Shown here one piece after another: positions 23,794-31,869 of a DNA stretch of 33,712 bases; the stretch's first letter is position 1; every line of letters begins with the position of its first letter. The notes below the pieces were generated by a model that worked only from the letters and a program-made list of their open reading frames with translations, was not told where the DNA came from and searched no databases. The DNA comes from Lachnospiraceae bacterium. Lineage in GTDB: Bacteria > Bacillota > Clostridia > Lachnospirales > Lachnospiraceae. The stretch is from NCBI GenBank assembly GCA_017623215.1, contig JAGAPO010000081.1, positions 1-33,712 of the forward strand, given 5' to 3'. The translations under genes and the position numbers were made by a program.

Positions 23794-24154
23794 TTACGCA
23801 ATCAGCCGTTCCATTTCGGCCACTGCGCTGTCAGAGAGTGCTCTACGTTGATTCGCTTATTCTCAAAGTCAATGTCTTTGTCGATCAGCCCGCAGAGTTC
23901 AGAAATGCGAATTCCTGTCCCTAACAGTATGGTGATTTCGTCGCAATACTTCTGACAGCCTTTATCACCCGCTATAAAGGATAGGAAAGACGCTTCCTGC
24001 GTAGGGGATAATGCCACCTTGGGCTCCGTATCATCTTCAAGGACGGTGTTGGGTTCAAAGCCGAACGGATTCTACGGATACAATCTCCTGTCTTTTCTCT
24101 GGCTCTCACCTGTCCGTAAGATACGGTTTTATTATTCCCTCTTTTCTGTGACAT
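23794..24154 (-). pseudogene. Tn916-type tyrosine integrase relic (internally deleted and frameshifted)
   Basis: The relic starts at ATG 24154 with a good Shine-Dalgarno and MSQKRGNNK, then in another frame RILRTGESQRKD, the Tn916 integrase N-terminus. It jumps to DCIR and, after a one-base deletion, NPFGFEPNTVLEDDTEPKVA. LLGTGIRISELCGL follows, with the first catalytic arginine. After VEHSL it jumps in a new frame to DSAVAEMERLIA and a stop, which resembles the extreme C-terminus of the family. The HxxR arginine, catalytic tyrosine and most of the core-binding domain are missing. About 120 of some 400 codons remain. It is certainly non-functional and marks a decayed integrative element. Confidence 0.88.
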
Positions 24155-24207
24155 TTTTCGTCATGCTCCTTTCTATGACGGAAAGAGCCTTGCTGTGCCT
24201 ATAATCT

Positions 24208-24236
24208 ATTATAGCACATTCAAGACTCAAAATCCA
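24208..24236 (-). promoter_or_regulatory. Candidate promoter of the integrase relic and glycosyltransferases
   Basis: On the minus strand TGGATT (24236-24231), 17 bp and TATAAT (24213-24208) preceded by TGC. The -10 lies in a palindrome (GTGCTATAATAGATTATAGGCAC). The -35 is weak but the -10 is extended. Confidence 0.5.
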
Positions 24237-24345
24237 TATAGTGTATAAAGTGTCAATCACTTTTTCAAATTATTTACGTTTATCTGCATACGGCTGCCGT
24301 TCGCCTATGTGTTTATATTGCAATTTTAATAGTTCCTTTTTTGGA

Positions 24346-24374
24346 TTGATTACAGGGGGAATTTGTGTTAGAAT
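24346..24374 (+). promoter_or_regulatory. Promoter of the NUDIX gene
   Basis: TTGATT (24346-24351), 17 bp and TAGAAT (24369-24374). Transcription would begin near 24381, which excludes a TTG at 24378 as start codon and supports the one at 24405. Confidence 0.65.
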
Positions 24375-24404
24375 CTTTTGTATAAAGAAGGGCAGGTGTT
24401 TTTA

Positions 24405-25019
24405 TTGGATAAGATTAAAGGAATTCATAAGGAGACGGAGCATCGTTTTCTGAATCTGTATTCGCTGGATATTACGGCTTCCAATGGCGGCTCCGGACAG
24501 TATTTTGTGGCTTCCAGGGCGGAGCGGATTGAGGATTTGAAGCTAATTACGGGGAAGAATAAGCCGGATGGAGTTATCATATACAGTCTTTATGGCGAAA
24601 AACGGGATAAGGTAGTGCTGATCAGACAGTATCGTTATTCCTTGAATGGATACATCTATGAATTTCCTGCCGGACTTGTGGATGATGGGGAAGATTATCA
24701 TGAGGCCGGGCGCAGAGAGCTTAAGGAAGAGACCGGGCTTGATTTTGAGCCGCTCACGGTGGACGAGGCATTTCAGAAGCCATTCTTTACCACGGTCGGT
24801 ATGACGGACGAATCCTGCGGCACGGTCTATGGATATGCCTCCGGCGAGCCGAGCCGTCAGTTCCAGGAAGAGCTTGAGGATATTGAGATCATTCTCGCAG
24901 ACAAAGCTGAAGTCCGGCGAATCCTTAAGGAAGAGAATGTCGCGATCATGTGTGCGTACATGCTGATGCATTTTCTGAACAGCGAAGAGGGACATGCATT
25001 TGACTTTTTAAATTCCTAA
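24405..25019 (+). CDS. NUDIX hydrolase, ADP-ribose pyrophosphatase-like
   Basis: This 204-aa protein contains a complete Nudix box, GLVDDGEDYHEAGRRELKEETGL, fitting Gx5Ex7REUxEExGU. It has the upstream beta-strand layout (VVLIRQYRYSLNGYIYEFPAG) of ADP-ribose/NDP-sugar pyrophosphatases. Such enzymes remove reactive ADP-ribose or recycle nucleotide sugars in the cytoplasm. The start codon TTG at 24405 was selected because AGGTG precedes it by six bases and it lies after the predicted transcription start. It is monocistronic. Confidence 0.88.
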   Translation: MDKIKGIHKETEHRFLNLYSLDITASNGGSGQYFVASRAERIEDLKLITGKNKPDGVIIYSLYGEKRDKVVLIRQYRYSLNGYIYEFPAGLVDDGEDYHEAGRRELKEETGLDFEPLTVDEAFQKPFFTTVGMTDESCGTVYGYASGEPSRQFQEELEDIEIILADKAEVRRILKEENVAIMCAYMLMHFLNSEEGHAFDFLNS

Positions 25020-25033
25020 GCTGCCAGCCCATT

Positions 25034-25171
25034 TCAGGCAAGCGGATGCCGACGCACTCTTCCGGATCCCTCTCCGTTCATCAGCTTTTCTACCTCGCTG
25101 ACCGTTCCTTCATTGATATCATCCTCCGCGGTGCAAAATGCCCATTCACTCGGCAGATTGTGCCGAAGCAT
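25034..25171 (-). CDS. Possible small ORF or gene remnant
   Basis: On the minus strand a 45-codon frame opens MLRHNLPSEWAFCTAEDDIN and continues EGTVSEVEKLMNGEGSG. Its composition looks protein-like, acidic and with no rare runs. No Shine-Dalgarno is visible, and the frame stays open about 23 codons further upstream, so it may be the tail of a lost gene. It fills most of the 252-bp gap between the NUDIX and exchanger genes. I do not recognise the family. Confidence 0.35.
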   Translation of the reverse strand: MLRHNLPSEWAFCTAEDDINEGTVSEVEKLMNGEGSGRVRRHPLA

Positions 25172-25271
25172 ACATAGAGTCTTATATTTTGGGAAAAATT
25201 GAGATTCAGACGCAGTTTTATCGGTTGCGCATGAATGCTTTCCTAATTATAGAACAACAGGAGGAAATAAC

Positions 25272-26234
25272 ATGGAACTATTTCTTACAATTCTTTTATT
25301 TGCAGTCGGCGTTTTGTTCGTAGTAAAGGGCGGGGATTCCTTCGTAGACGCGGCTTCCTGGATTGCCGAGGTAAGCGGCATCCCAAAACTGATTATCGGA
25401 GCCACCATTGTCAGCGTTGCAACGACACTGCCCGAAATGCTGGTATCCGTCCTGGCAGCAACCCAGGGAAAAGTAGATATGTCAATCGGCAATGCGGTCG
25501 GAAGCGTAACTGCCAATATCGGCTTAATCCTGGCAATCGCTTTGATTTTTATGCCCGGAATCATCAAACGCAGCGACTACCTTTTCAAATCAATCCTGAT
25601 GTTATCGGCCGCGTTCATCATCGTTATCTGCGGCTTCTCCGGAAAAATCAATCTTGCGTTCTCCCTTGTACTGCTTGTAATATTCCTTTGCTTTCTTTTG
25701 GAAAATGTAACTGCAGCAAAAAAGACCATGACCTCCAAACCGGACGAGCTCAAAGACGCAAGCCTGACAGAAAAAAGAACCGTCATCATCAATCTCATAA
25801 AGTTTTTCCTTGGCGCTGTCGGCATTGTATGGGGAGCTGATCTGCTTGTAGACAGCGGCAGCGAACTCGCCCGAATTGTTGGCATATCCGAACGAATCAT
25901 CGGTGTCACCCTCGTAGCGGTCGGCACATCCCTGCCCGAGCTGATTACCACAATTACAGCGATAGCCAAAAAACAATCCGCCCTTTCCGTCGGAAACATT
26001 CTCGGCGCAAACATAATGGACTTAACCCTTATCATGCCCCTAAGTGCTCTGATATCCGGTCAATCCCTTCCGGTATCCGCAACCTCCGCCCTAATCGACC
26101 TGCCCGCCTGCTTATTAGTCGCCCTAATCGCAATCATACCTGCTATGATCCGCTCCAAATTCAGCCGCTGGCAAGGTTTTGTCTTACTTGCCATATACGC
26201 GGTCTATATCATAATCACCTGCTTCCTCATTTAG
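25272..26234 (+). CDS. Calcium/sodium antiporter (CaCA family, YrbG-like)
   Basis: This 320-aa integral membrane protein has about ten helices. It carries two inverted alpha repeats: GATIVSVATTLPEMLVSVLA with GNAVGSVTANIG, and GVTLVAVGTSLPELITTITA with GNILGANIMDL. The central acidic residues of these repeats line the ion path in NCX and YrbG proteins. It probably exports Ca2+ or another divalent cation in exchange for Na+ or H+. ATG is preceded by AGGAGG. It is monocistronic, ending at a large bidirectional terminator shared with leuD. Confidence 0.92.
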   Translation: MELFLTILLFAVGVLFVVKGGDSFVDAASWIAEVSGIPKLIIGATIVSVATTLPEMLVSVLAATQGKVDMSIGNAVGSVTANIGLILAIALIFMPGIIKRSDYLFKSILMLSAAFIIVICGFSGKINLAFSLVLLVIFLCFLLENVTAAKKTMTSKPDELKDASLTEKRTVIINLIKFFLGAVGIVWGADLLVDSGSELARIVGISERIIGVTLVAVGTSLPELITTITAIAKKQSALSVGNILGANIMDLTLIMPLSALISGQSLPVSATSALIDLPACLLVALIAIIPAMIRSKFSRWQGFVLLAIYAVYIIITCFLI

Positions 26235-26275
26235 CCATTCAATGCAAAGGAATCATCCCCATACCGATGTCAGTG

Positions 26276-26349
26276 CCCTGACAGAAAAAAAGTTCCGACA
26301 TGCCCTCCCGCAAGAGTTAGGCATCGTCGGAACTTCTTTTCCGTCAGGG
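26276..26349. terminator. Bidirectional terminator between exchanger and leuD
   Basis: Nested stems are CCCTGAC/GTCAGGG outside, AAGTTCCGAC/GTCGGAACTT inside and ATGCC/GGCAT at the tip. TTTTTTT follows the inner stem on the minus strand and CTTCTTTT on the plus strand. Confidence 0.88.
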
Positions 26350-26368
26350 CGCATCCGTCCTTGATCCA

Positions 26369-26857
26369 TTATTCCTTTGCATTAATATAATTCATCAGGC
26401 CGCCCGCATTAATCAGCTTCTGCATAAACTCCGGAAACGCCTGCCCCTGATACTTCGTTCCTTTTGTGTGATCGGTAATAATACCGGTATCGAAATCGAT
26501 CTCAACATCATCTCCTGCTTCGATCTCTTTTGCCGCCTGCTCACACTCGATGATCGGAAGTCCGATATTGATTGCGTTGCGGTAGAAGATTCTTGCAAAG
26601 GTCTCTGCGATAACGCAGGAGATTCCTGCGGTCTTGATTGCGAGCGGCGCATGCTCTCTGGAAGAGCCGCAGCCGAAGTTTTTGTTTGCAACCATGATGT
26701 CACCGACCTTTGCCCGGTTCACAAAGTCCGGATCGATATCCATCATACAGTGGGAAGCAAGCTCCTTCGCATCCGAGGAGTTCAGATATCTTGCCGGAAT
26801 GATAACATCCGTATCTACATTATCGCCATATTTATGCACGGTACCATGTGCTTTCAT
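26369..26857 (-). CDS. leuD: 3-isopropylmalate dehydratase small subunit
   Basis: This 162-aa swivel-domain subunit of isopropylmalate isomerase has [20 protein letters not shown] and the active-site loop [14 protein letters not shown]. It is the short form that pairs with the ~420-aa LeuC type, also seen in archaea and many Clostridia. With LeuC it converts 2-isopropylmalate to 3-isopropylmalate in leucine synthesis. It is last in leuBCD and follows leuC by 109 bp containing a 10-bp hairpin. Confidence 0.96.
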   Translation of the reverse strand: MKAHGTVHKYGDNVDTDVIIPARYLNSSDAKELASHCMMDIDPDFVNRAKVGDIMVANKNFGCGSSREHAPLAIKTAGISCVIAETFARIFYRNAINIGLPIIECEQAAKEIEAGDDVEIDFDTGIITDHTKGTKYQGQAFPEFMQKLINAGGLMNYINAKE

Positions 26858-26893
26858 GTTCTCAATCCTCCATTTTTTATTCTACGTGTCATA

Positions 26894-26923
26894 GTGCTCT
26901 GTGCTTTCGATGTCACAGAGCAC
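26894..26923. repeat. 10-bp perfect inverted repeat between leuC and leuD
   Basis: GTGCTCTGTG (26894-26903) and CACAGAGCAC (26914-26923) enclose a 10-nt loop. No T-run follows, so it is more likely an mRNA stability or processing hairpin, or a palindromic repeat, than a terminator. Confidence 0.65.
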
Positions 26924-26966
26924 GCCCGTGATTGCGGGTTTGCTTGTCACATCATATCGGGCATTA

Positions 26967-28232
26967 TTACAGTCCTAATTCTGCAGGCTCCGAAATCTTG
27001 CCCGTTACCGCACTCGCTGCTGCAACCGCAGGGCTTGCCAGATATACCTCGGACTCGATATGTCCCATACGTCCGACGAAGTTACGGTTCGTTGTGGATA
27101 CGGCTCTCTCTCCTGCCGCCAGTACGCCCATGTGTCCGCCAAGGCAGGGGCCGCAGGTCGGGGTGCTTACAACTTCACCTGCTTTAATGAAGGTCTGAAT
27201 CAGGCCCTCTTCGATTGCCTGAAGGTAGATCGCCTGAGTCGCCGGGAAGATGATCGTACGAACGCCGTCCGCAACCTGTCTGTCCTTTAAGATCTCAGCA
27301 GCAACCCGTAAGTCACTGATTCTTCCGTTCGTGCACGAACCGATGACAACCTGGTCGATCTTTACGTCACCGGATTCCTTTACTGTCTTCGTATTCTCCG
27401 GCAGATGCGGGAACGCAACCGTAGGCTCGAGCTCGGATAAATCGATCGTAATCACATCGTCGTACTCGGCATCCTCATCCGCCTCGTATACCTTGTATTC
27501 CTTCGCGGAGTGCTCCTTCATGTAAGCAATCGTCAGATCGTCAACCGGGAAAATACCGTTCTTCGCACCGGCTTCAATCGCCATATTCGCAATCGTAAAA
27601 CGGTCATCCATGCTTAAGTTCGCGATACCGTCTCCCACGAACTCCATGGACTTGTACAGTGCGCCGTCCACACCAATCTTGCCGATAATATGTAAAATAA
27701 CATCCTTACCGCTTACCCATTTCTTCGGCTTGCCGGTCAGAACGAACTTGATTGCCGAAGGAACCTTGAACCACGCCTTTCCGGTAATCATTCCGGCACC
27801 CATATCGGTCGAACCGACACCCGTCGAGAACGCGCCGAGTGCACCGTAGGTACAGGTGTGGGAATCCGCACCGATGCAGGTCTCTCCTGCAACAATCAGC
27901 CCCTTTTCCGGAATCAGTGCATGCTCAATGCCAACCTTTCCGACCTCAAAATAATTCTCGATTCCGTGCTCTTTTGCGTACTCTCTTACGCATTTGCAGT
28001 GCTCTGCGGACTTAATGTCCTTGTTCGGTGTAAAATGATCCGGTACCAGAGCAATCTTGCTCTTATCAAATACGGTCTTCTTATTTAACTTTTCCACCTC
28101 GTGAATCGCAACCGGCCCTGTAATATCATTTGCAAGAACCAGATCCAGATCCGCCTCAATTAACTGTCCTGCCGCTACCGATTCCAGTCCGGCATGTGCG
28201 GCAAGAATCTTCTGTGTCATCGTCATTCCCAT
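26967..28232 (-). CDS. leuC: 3-isopropylmalate dehydratase large subunit
   Basis: This 421-aa aconitase-superfamily subunit carries the [4Fe-4S] cluster. The cluster cysteines lie in [15 protein letters not shown] and [36 protein letters not shown] is the substrate-binding signature. The length fits the type-2 LeuC/HacA-like group that pairs with short LeuD. ATG (28232) follows AGGAGG by seven bases. The enzyme is cytoplasmic and oxygen-sensitive, as expected for an anaerobe. Confidence 0.96.
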   Translation of the reverse strand: MGMTMTQKILAAHAGLESVAAGQLIEADLDLVLANDITGPVAIHEVEKLNKKTVFDKSKIALVPDHFTPNKDIKSAEHCKCVREYAKEHGIENYFEVGKVGIEHALIPEKGLIVAGETCIGADSHTCTYGALGAFSTGVGSTDMGAGMITGKAWFKVPSAIKFVLTGKPKKWVSGKDVILHIIGKIGVDGALYKSMEFVGDGIANLSMDDRFTIANMAIEAGAKNGIFPVDDLTIAYMKEHSAKEYKVYEADEDAEYDDVITIDLSELEPTVAFPHLPENTKTVKESGDVKIDQVVIGSCTNGRISDLRVAAEILKDRQVADGVRTIIFPATQAIYLQAIEEGLIQTFIKAGEVVSTPTCGPCLGGHMGVLAAGERAVSTTNRNFVGRMGHIESEVYLASPAVAAASAVTGKISEPAELGL

Positions 28233-28266
28233 GGTACATCCTCCTAATCATTATTCTAACCTGCAT

Positions 28267-28338
28267 GCCGCGGCTCCCAGCTCCGGCACAAATCTATGTA
28301 TGAAAAATGGGAGCGGCAGCGCAATTTCTCACACTATC
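28267..28338. repeat. Second copy of the palindromic repeat, between leuC and leuB
   Basis: Positions 28281-28338 match 12423-12480. Shared blocks include CGGCACAAATCT and GCAATTTCTCACA. The centre differs but keeps a stem (TGA.AAAAT with AATTTCTCA). The left edge (28267-28280, GCCGCGGCTCCCAG) recurs inverted in the leuB leader at 29445-29458. The repeat runs into the leuB stop codon. Confidence 0.7.
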
Positions 28339-29414
28339 TGTGCTGCAATCAGGTCACCCATCTCCTTGGTTCCAATCAGCGTACAGCCCTCGGACATAAT
28401 ATCAATCGTACGGTAGCCCTGATCCAGAACCTTGTTAATTGCTTCTTCGATCTTATCCGCCTCTTCCATCAGGTCGAAGGAATAGCGAAGCATCATAGCC
28501 GCAGAAAGAATCGTCGCGATCGGGTTCGCCTTGTTCTGTCCTGCAATATCCGGTGCGGAACCGTGGCTCGGCTCGTATAATCCAAGCTTTGTCTCTCCAA
28601 GGCTTGCACTGGAGAGCATTCCGATGGAGCCAGTTACCATACTCGCCTCATCCGATAAGATATCGCCGAACATGTTCTCGGTCAGTACCACATCGAACTG
28701 TCTCGGATCCTTGACCATCTGCATTGCGCAGTTATCAACCAGCATATCGGTCAGCTCCACTTCCGGATACTCCGCTGCAACCTCTTTTACCACCTGTCTC
28801 CAAAGCCTTGAGGTATCCAGCACATTCGCCTTATCAACCGAGCAGACCTTCTTATTCCTCTTCATCGCAACATCGAACGCCCACTTTGCAATTCGTCTGA
28901 TCTCGTTCTCGTCATAGGGCATCGTATCAACCGCCTTGCGGATTCCATTCTCCACCTTCGTCTCGCGGGGTCCAAAGTATACGCCGCCGGTCAGCTCTCT
29001 TACCACCAGAAAATCAAAGCCGTCTCCGATTAACTCATCCTTTAACGGACATGCATTCTTAAGCTGTCTGAATAATACCGCCGGACGCAGATTGCAGAAT
29101 AATCCGAGCTCCTTTCTGATCTTTAACAGACCTGCCTCCGGTCTTAAGTTCGGAGGCAGCTGATACCAGTTCGACTGGCCGACATTGCCGCCAACCGCGC
29201 CTAACAGAACCGAATCGCCGGACTTGGCAATCGCGATTGCCTCATCCGTTAACGGAACTCCGCACGCGTCAATCGAGCATCCGCCCATCAGAATCTCGGT
29301 ATATTGAAAGTTGTGCCCGTATACCGCTCCAACCTTATCAAGTACCTTACATGCTTCCCTGACGATCTCGGGGCCAATTCCATCGCCGGGAATTAATGTT
29401 ACTTTGTAATCCAT
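28329..29414 (-). CDS. leuB: 3-isopropylmalate dehydrogenase
   Basis: This 361-aa beta-decarboxylating dehydrogenase oxidises 3-isopropylmalate to 2-ketoisocaproate precursors with NAD. It contains [26 protein letters not shown], the arginine-rich region around NLRPAVLF, and the NAD site [17 protein letters not shown]. The start at 29414 (MDYKV) was chosen because GAGGAG lies four bases upstream; two in-frame ATG codons precede it, one overlapping that site. It is first of leuBCD, with a leader of about 140 nt that has pseudoknot potential. leuA is not in the window. Confidence 0.95.
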   Translation of the reverse strand: MDYKVTLIPGDGIGPEIVREACKVLDKVGAVYGHNFQYTEILMGGCSIDACGVPLTDEAIAIAKSGDSVLLGAVGGNVGQSNWYQLPPNLRPEAGLLKIRKELGLFCNLRPAVLFRQLKNACPLKDELIGDGFDFLVVRELTGGVYFGPRETKVENGIRKAVDTMPYDENEIRRIAKWAFDVAMKRNKKVCSVDKANVLDTSRLWRQVVKEVAAEYPEVELTDMLVDNCAMQMVKDPRQFDVVLTENMFGDILSDEASMVTGSIGMLSSASLGETKLGLYEPSHGSAPDIAGQNKANPIATILSAAMMLRYSFDLMEEADKIEEAINKVLDQGYRTIDIMSEGCTLIGTKEMGDLIAAQIV

Positions 29415-29430
29415 CATTCTCCTCATTTCC

Positions 29431-29482
29431 GCACCGTTTTTATTCTGGGAGCCGCGGCTTACGGTGCTTCCGCGGTATCTCC
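29431..29482 (-). promoter_or_regulatory. Candidate regulatory pseudoknot in the leuB leader
   Basis: On the minus strand GGAG..CCGCGG (29482-29470) pairs with CCGCGG.CTCC (29457-29448). The loop between them contains GCACCGT (29467-29461), which is fully complementary to ACGGTGC (29437-29431) ten bases downstream of the stem. This allows an H-type pseudoknot ending seven bases before the leuB Shine-Dalgarno. A role in translation control is inference. Confidence 0.5.
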
Positions 29483-29555
29483 TCCTTTTCCGTCAGTTCC
29501 TGCAGGTATTATCCTACAATTCCTTTCGATTTTTCTGCCTCTGCTATGAAATCTG

Positions 29556-29585
29556 TTGCAATTATAGCATAGATTCTGTTATAAT
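29556..29585 (+). promoter_or_regulatory. Candidate promoter of the LysR-type gene, overlapping the leu promoter
   Basis: TTGCAA (29556-29561), 18 bp and TATAAT (29580-29585). A second candidate lies nearer the gene: TTGTTA (29655-29660), 16 bp and TATACT (29677-29682). Confidence 0.55.
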
Positions 29586-29589
29586 TCAA
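29561..29589 (-). promoter_or_regulatory. leuBCD promoter
   Basis: On the minus strand TTGAAT (29589-29584), 17 bp and TATAAT (29566-29561) preceded by TGC (extended -10). It shares bases with both hexamers of the opposing LysR promoter, so only one can be occupied at a time. Confidence 0.75.
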
Positions 29590-29596
29590 ATACATA

Positions 29597-29615
29597 TTAT
29601 GAATATTTATCATAA
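29597..29615. promoter_or_regulatory. Candidate LysR-type regulator binding site
   Basis: TTATGA (29597-29602) and TCATAA (29610-29615) form an inverted repeat with a 7-bp centre, starting 8 bp upstream of the leu -35. The position and dyad fit a LysR-type activator site. Binding is inferred. Confidence 0.45.
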
Positions 29616-29717
29616 CTCAAAGTTATACTATTGGAATTCACCTGCGAACACGCTTTGTTAACCGGAACGCTATATTTATACTCATATGGTGAGTCTATAT
29701 TGAAGGAGGATCTGACT

Positions 29718-30641
29718 ATGGAACCGGATATTTCCTTATCATCGTACCAGATATTTAATACCGCCGCGCGGACGCTGAACATCTCCCGCGCCGCAAGGGA
29801 GCTCTTCATCAGCCAACCCGCCATCAGTAAGGCGATCGCGAAGCTGGAAGAAAGCCTGAACGTCAAGCTGTTCATCCGAAGCTCGAGGGGGGTTAAGCTG
29901 ACCGAGGAGGGGCGGATGTTCTATGAATATACCAGCCAGGCCTTCGACATGCTGCACCGGGGAGAAGAGAATCTGCGCCAGATCGCAACGCTCGGCATCG
30001 GCCATATTCGAATCGGCGTCAGCACTACCCTGTGCAAGTATCTGCTGATACCCTACCTGAAGGCCTTCATCTCCCGTTATCCGCACATCAAGATTACGAT
30101 CCAGTGCCAGTCCACCCTCCATACCCTCTCTCTTTTGGAAAGCGGAACGATTGATATCGGTCTCATCGGCAAGCCGAACCACTTAAGCCAGCTTGCATTT
30201 GACCCGGTCGGGGAAATCGAGGACGTATTTGTCGCGGCTGGTGCATACCTGGATAATCTCTGCCTGCGCGCCGGAAAGAGCCGCGTTCAGGAATTCTCTG
30301 TGGCGGAACTCTTCTCTGCTGCGAACGTCATGCTTCTGGATGAGCAGAACATAACCAGACAATACATTGACAATTATTTCAAGCAGAACCGCATCACCAC
30401 CGGACAGCTCTTAGAGATCAGCAACCTGGATCTCCTGATTGACTTCGCACGCATCGGCCTCGGAATCGCCTGCGTAATCCGCGAATTCATAAAAGAGGAT
30501 CTCGACACCGGAACACTGATCGAGATCCCCTTGAATACGCCGATTGCCAAACGCGAGGTCGGCTTCGCCTATGACCGCCACAAAGCGCAGAACGAGGCAA
30601 TGCGTAAATTTATTGAATTCTGTAAGAATCCGGCGGAATAA
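29718..30641 (+). CDS. LysR-family transcriptional regulator (probable leu regulator)
   Basis: This 307-aa LTTR has an N-terminal winged HTH (SSYQIFNTAARTLNISRAAR and ELFISQPAISKAIAKLEESL). A periplasmic-binding-like effector domain from about residue 90 follows. The start at 29718 follows AAGGAGG by eight bases; the frame is open 29 codons further upstream but without a ribosome site. It is transcribed divergently from leuBCD with overlapping promoters, the classic arrangement for an LTTR controlling its neighbour. Regulation of leucine synthesis in response to a pathway intermediate is therefore the best guess, not proven. Confidence 0.9.
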   Translation: MEPDISLSSYQIFNTAARTLNISRAARELFISQPAISKAIAKLEESLNVKLFIRSSRGVKLTEEGRMFYEYTSQAFDMLHRGEENLRQIATLGIGHIRIGVSTTLCKYLLIPYLKAFISRYPHIKITIQCQSTLHTLSLLESGTIDIGLIGKPNHLSQLAFDPVGEIEDVFVAAGAYLDNLCLRAGKSRVQEFSVAELFSAANVMLLDEQNITRQYIDNYFKQNRITTGQLLEISNLDLLIDFARIGLGIACVIREFIKEDLDTGTLIEIPLNTPIAKREVGFAYDRHKAQNEAMRKFIEFCKNPAE

Positions 30642-30746
30642 CCTTGCCGGATGAAAATCAGATGCGGCATCGGATGTTCATCTCCGCCCCAATGCGCTCC
30701 TTCCCGCAGGACATTCTTGTCCCATGGGAAAGTTTGGCAAACATTC

Positions 30747-31862
30747 CTATGAGACAAGAAACTGCTTCTTATAAGCCTCGAACGCGGATGGCAACGAATA
30801 CTCCCTTGCTAATGTATCGGCATCGACAAACTGCAGATCTGAAAATGCATATGCGGCAGGGTCACCGCTCTCTCCATATGCCGCCGTATCCCGAACAAGA
30901 TATTCCAAAGGCAGCTCGGCAAGCTCCGCCAGATACCCCTGCATATGCCACTCAATATGGGAAAAGATATGCTTCGCCTCCCCCATATCCGTAATCGCCG
31001 TGACCGAGTACCCACAGGCCTTCAGATACTCCTCCGCCCCGGATATCGGAAGCTTTCGCTCAATGCCCGGCAGCTCCCAAAGCCCTGCTAAAAGCCCCTT
31101 GTCCGATCGCTTTCGAACGGCGTACCGCTCGCCGAGCTTCAGTACAAATCTGGTTCTCTCACAACTCGTACTTTCTTTCTTCGCATTCGCCTTGACCGGA
31201 ATCAGCTGCCAGGTATCCTCACGATACGCCCTGCACAGATGCACAACCGGGCATTTTGCGCATAAAGGTCTGCCATTCGGAATGCAGACTGTCGCTCCAA
31301 GCTCCATCAAAGACTGATTGTAATCCCCGGGCCTGTCCTTTGGCATAATGCCGCGCAGCTCCTCTTCCATCTTCTTTTTCACGGATGCTTTTGTAATATC
31401 ATCAAAGCTTCCGGTAATTCGGTTCATAACGCGCAGTACATTTCCGTCCACTGCGGGCTCCGGAATGCCGAATGCAATCGAGGCAATCGCTCCCGCCGTG
31501 TAGCTTCCAATTCCCGGAAGCGCAAGCAGTGCCTGATAATCCCCCGGCACCTCGCCGTTATATTGCTCCACCATAATCTGTGCCGCTTTCTTCAGATTCT
31601 TCGCTCTCGAATAGTAACCGAGCCCTTCCCAAAGCTTGAGCAGCCGCTCTTCTTCAACCGCTGCCAGATCTGCCACGGTCGGAAGCGCCGAAAGGAACCT
31701 GTCATAATAGCCCCTCACTGCCTCCACTCTCGTCTGCTGTAGCATAATCTCCGAGATCCACACGTGATATGGCTTCGGATCCTGCCGCCAGGGCAGAATC
31801 CGCTGATTATAATCATACCAGTAAAGCAAATATTCTACTGTCTCTCGATATTGTTCTTTCAT
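30747..31862 (-). CDS. mutY: A/G-specific adenine glycosylase
   Basis: This 371-aa base-excision repair enzyme removes adenine mispaired with 8-oxoguanine. Catalytic Glu38 lies in SEIMLQQTRV, the helix-hairpin-helix in LPGIGSYTAGAI, and Asp139 in AVDGNVLRVMNRI. The [4Fe-4S] cysteines are 193, 201, 204 and 210, with spacing 7-2-5 rather than the 6-2-5 of E. coli. A C-terminal NUDIX-like 8-oxoG-recognition domain (VLKLGERYAVRKRSDKGLLA) completes it. It lies 7 bp downstream of the citrate synthase gene and is co-transcribed. Confidence 0.96.
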   Translation of the reverse strand: MKEQYRETVEYLLYWYDYNQRILPWRQDPKPYHVWISEIMLQQTRVEAVRGYYDRFLSALPTVADLAAVEEERLLKLWEGLGYYSRAKNLKKAAQIMVEQYNGEVPGDYQALLALPGIGSYTAGAIASIAFGIPEPAVDGNVLRVMNRITGSFDDITKASVKKKMEEELRGIMPKDRPGDYNQSLMELGATVCIPNGRPLCAKCPVVHLCRAYREDTWQLIPVKANAKKESTSCERTRFVLKLGERYAVRKRSDKGLLAGLWELPGIERKLPISGAEEYLKACGYSVTAITDMGEAKHIFSHIEWHMQGYLAELAELPLEYLVRDTAAYGESGDPAAYAFSDLQFVDADTLAREYSLPSAFEAYKKQFLVS

Positions 31863-31869
31863 CGTTTTT

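Noticed and set aside
24378..24404. Longer NUDIX start at TTG 24378
   Set aside because: It lies at or before the predicted transcription start and lacks a Shine-Dalgarno; TTG at 24405 has one at proper spacing.
30652..30760. Two hairpins between the LysR gene and mutY as terminators
   Set aside because: Stems are imperfect and no T-run follows on either strand; termination is possible but not supported.
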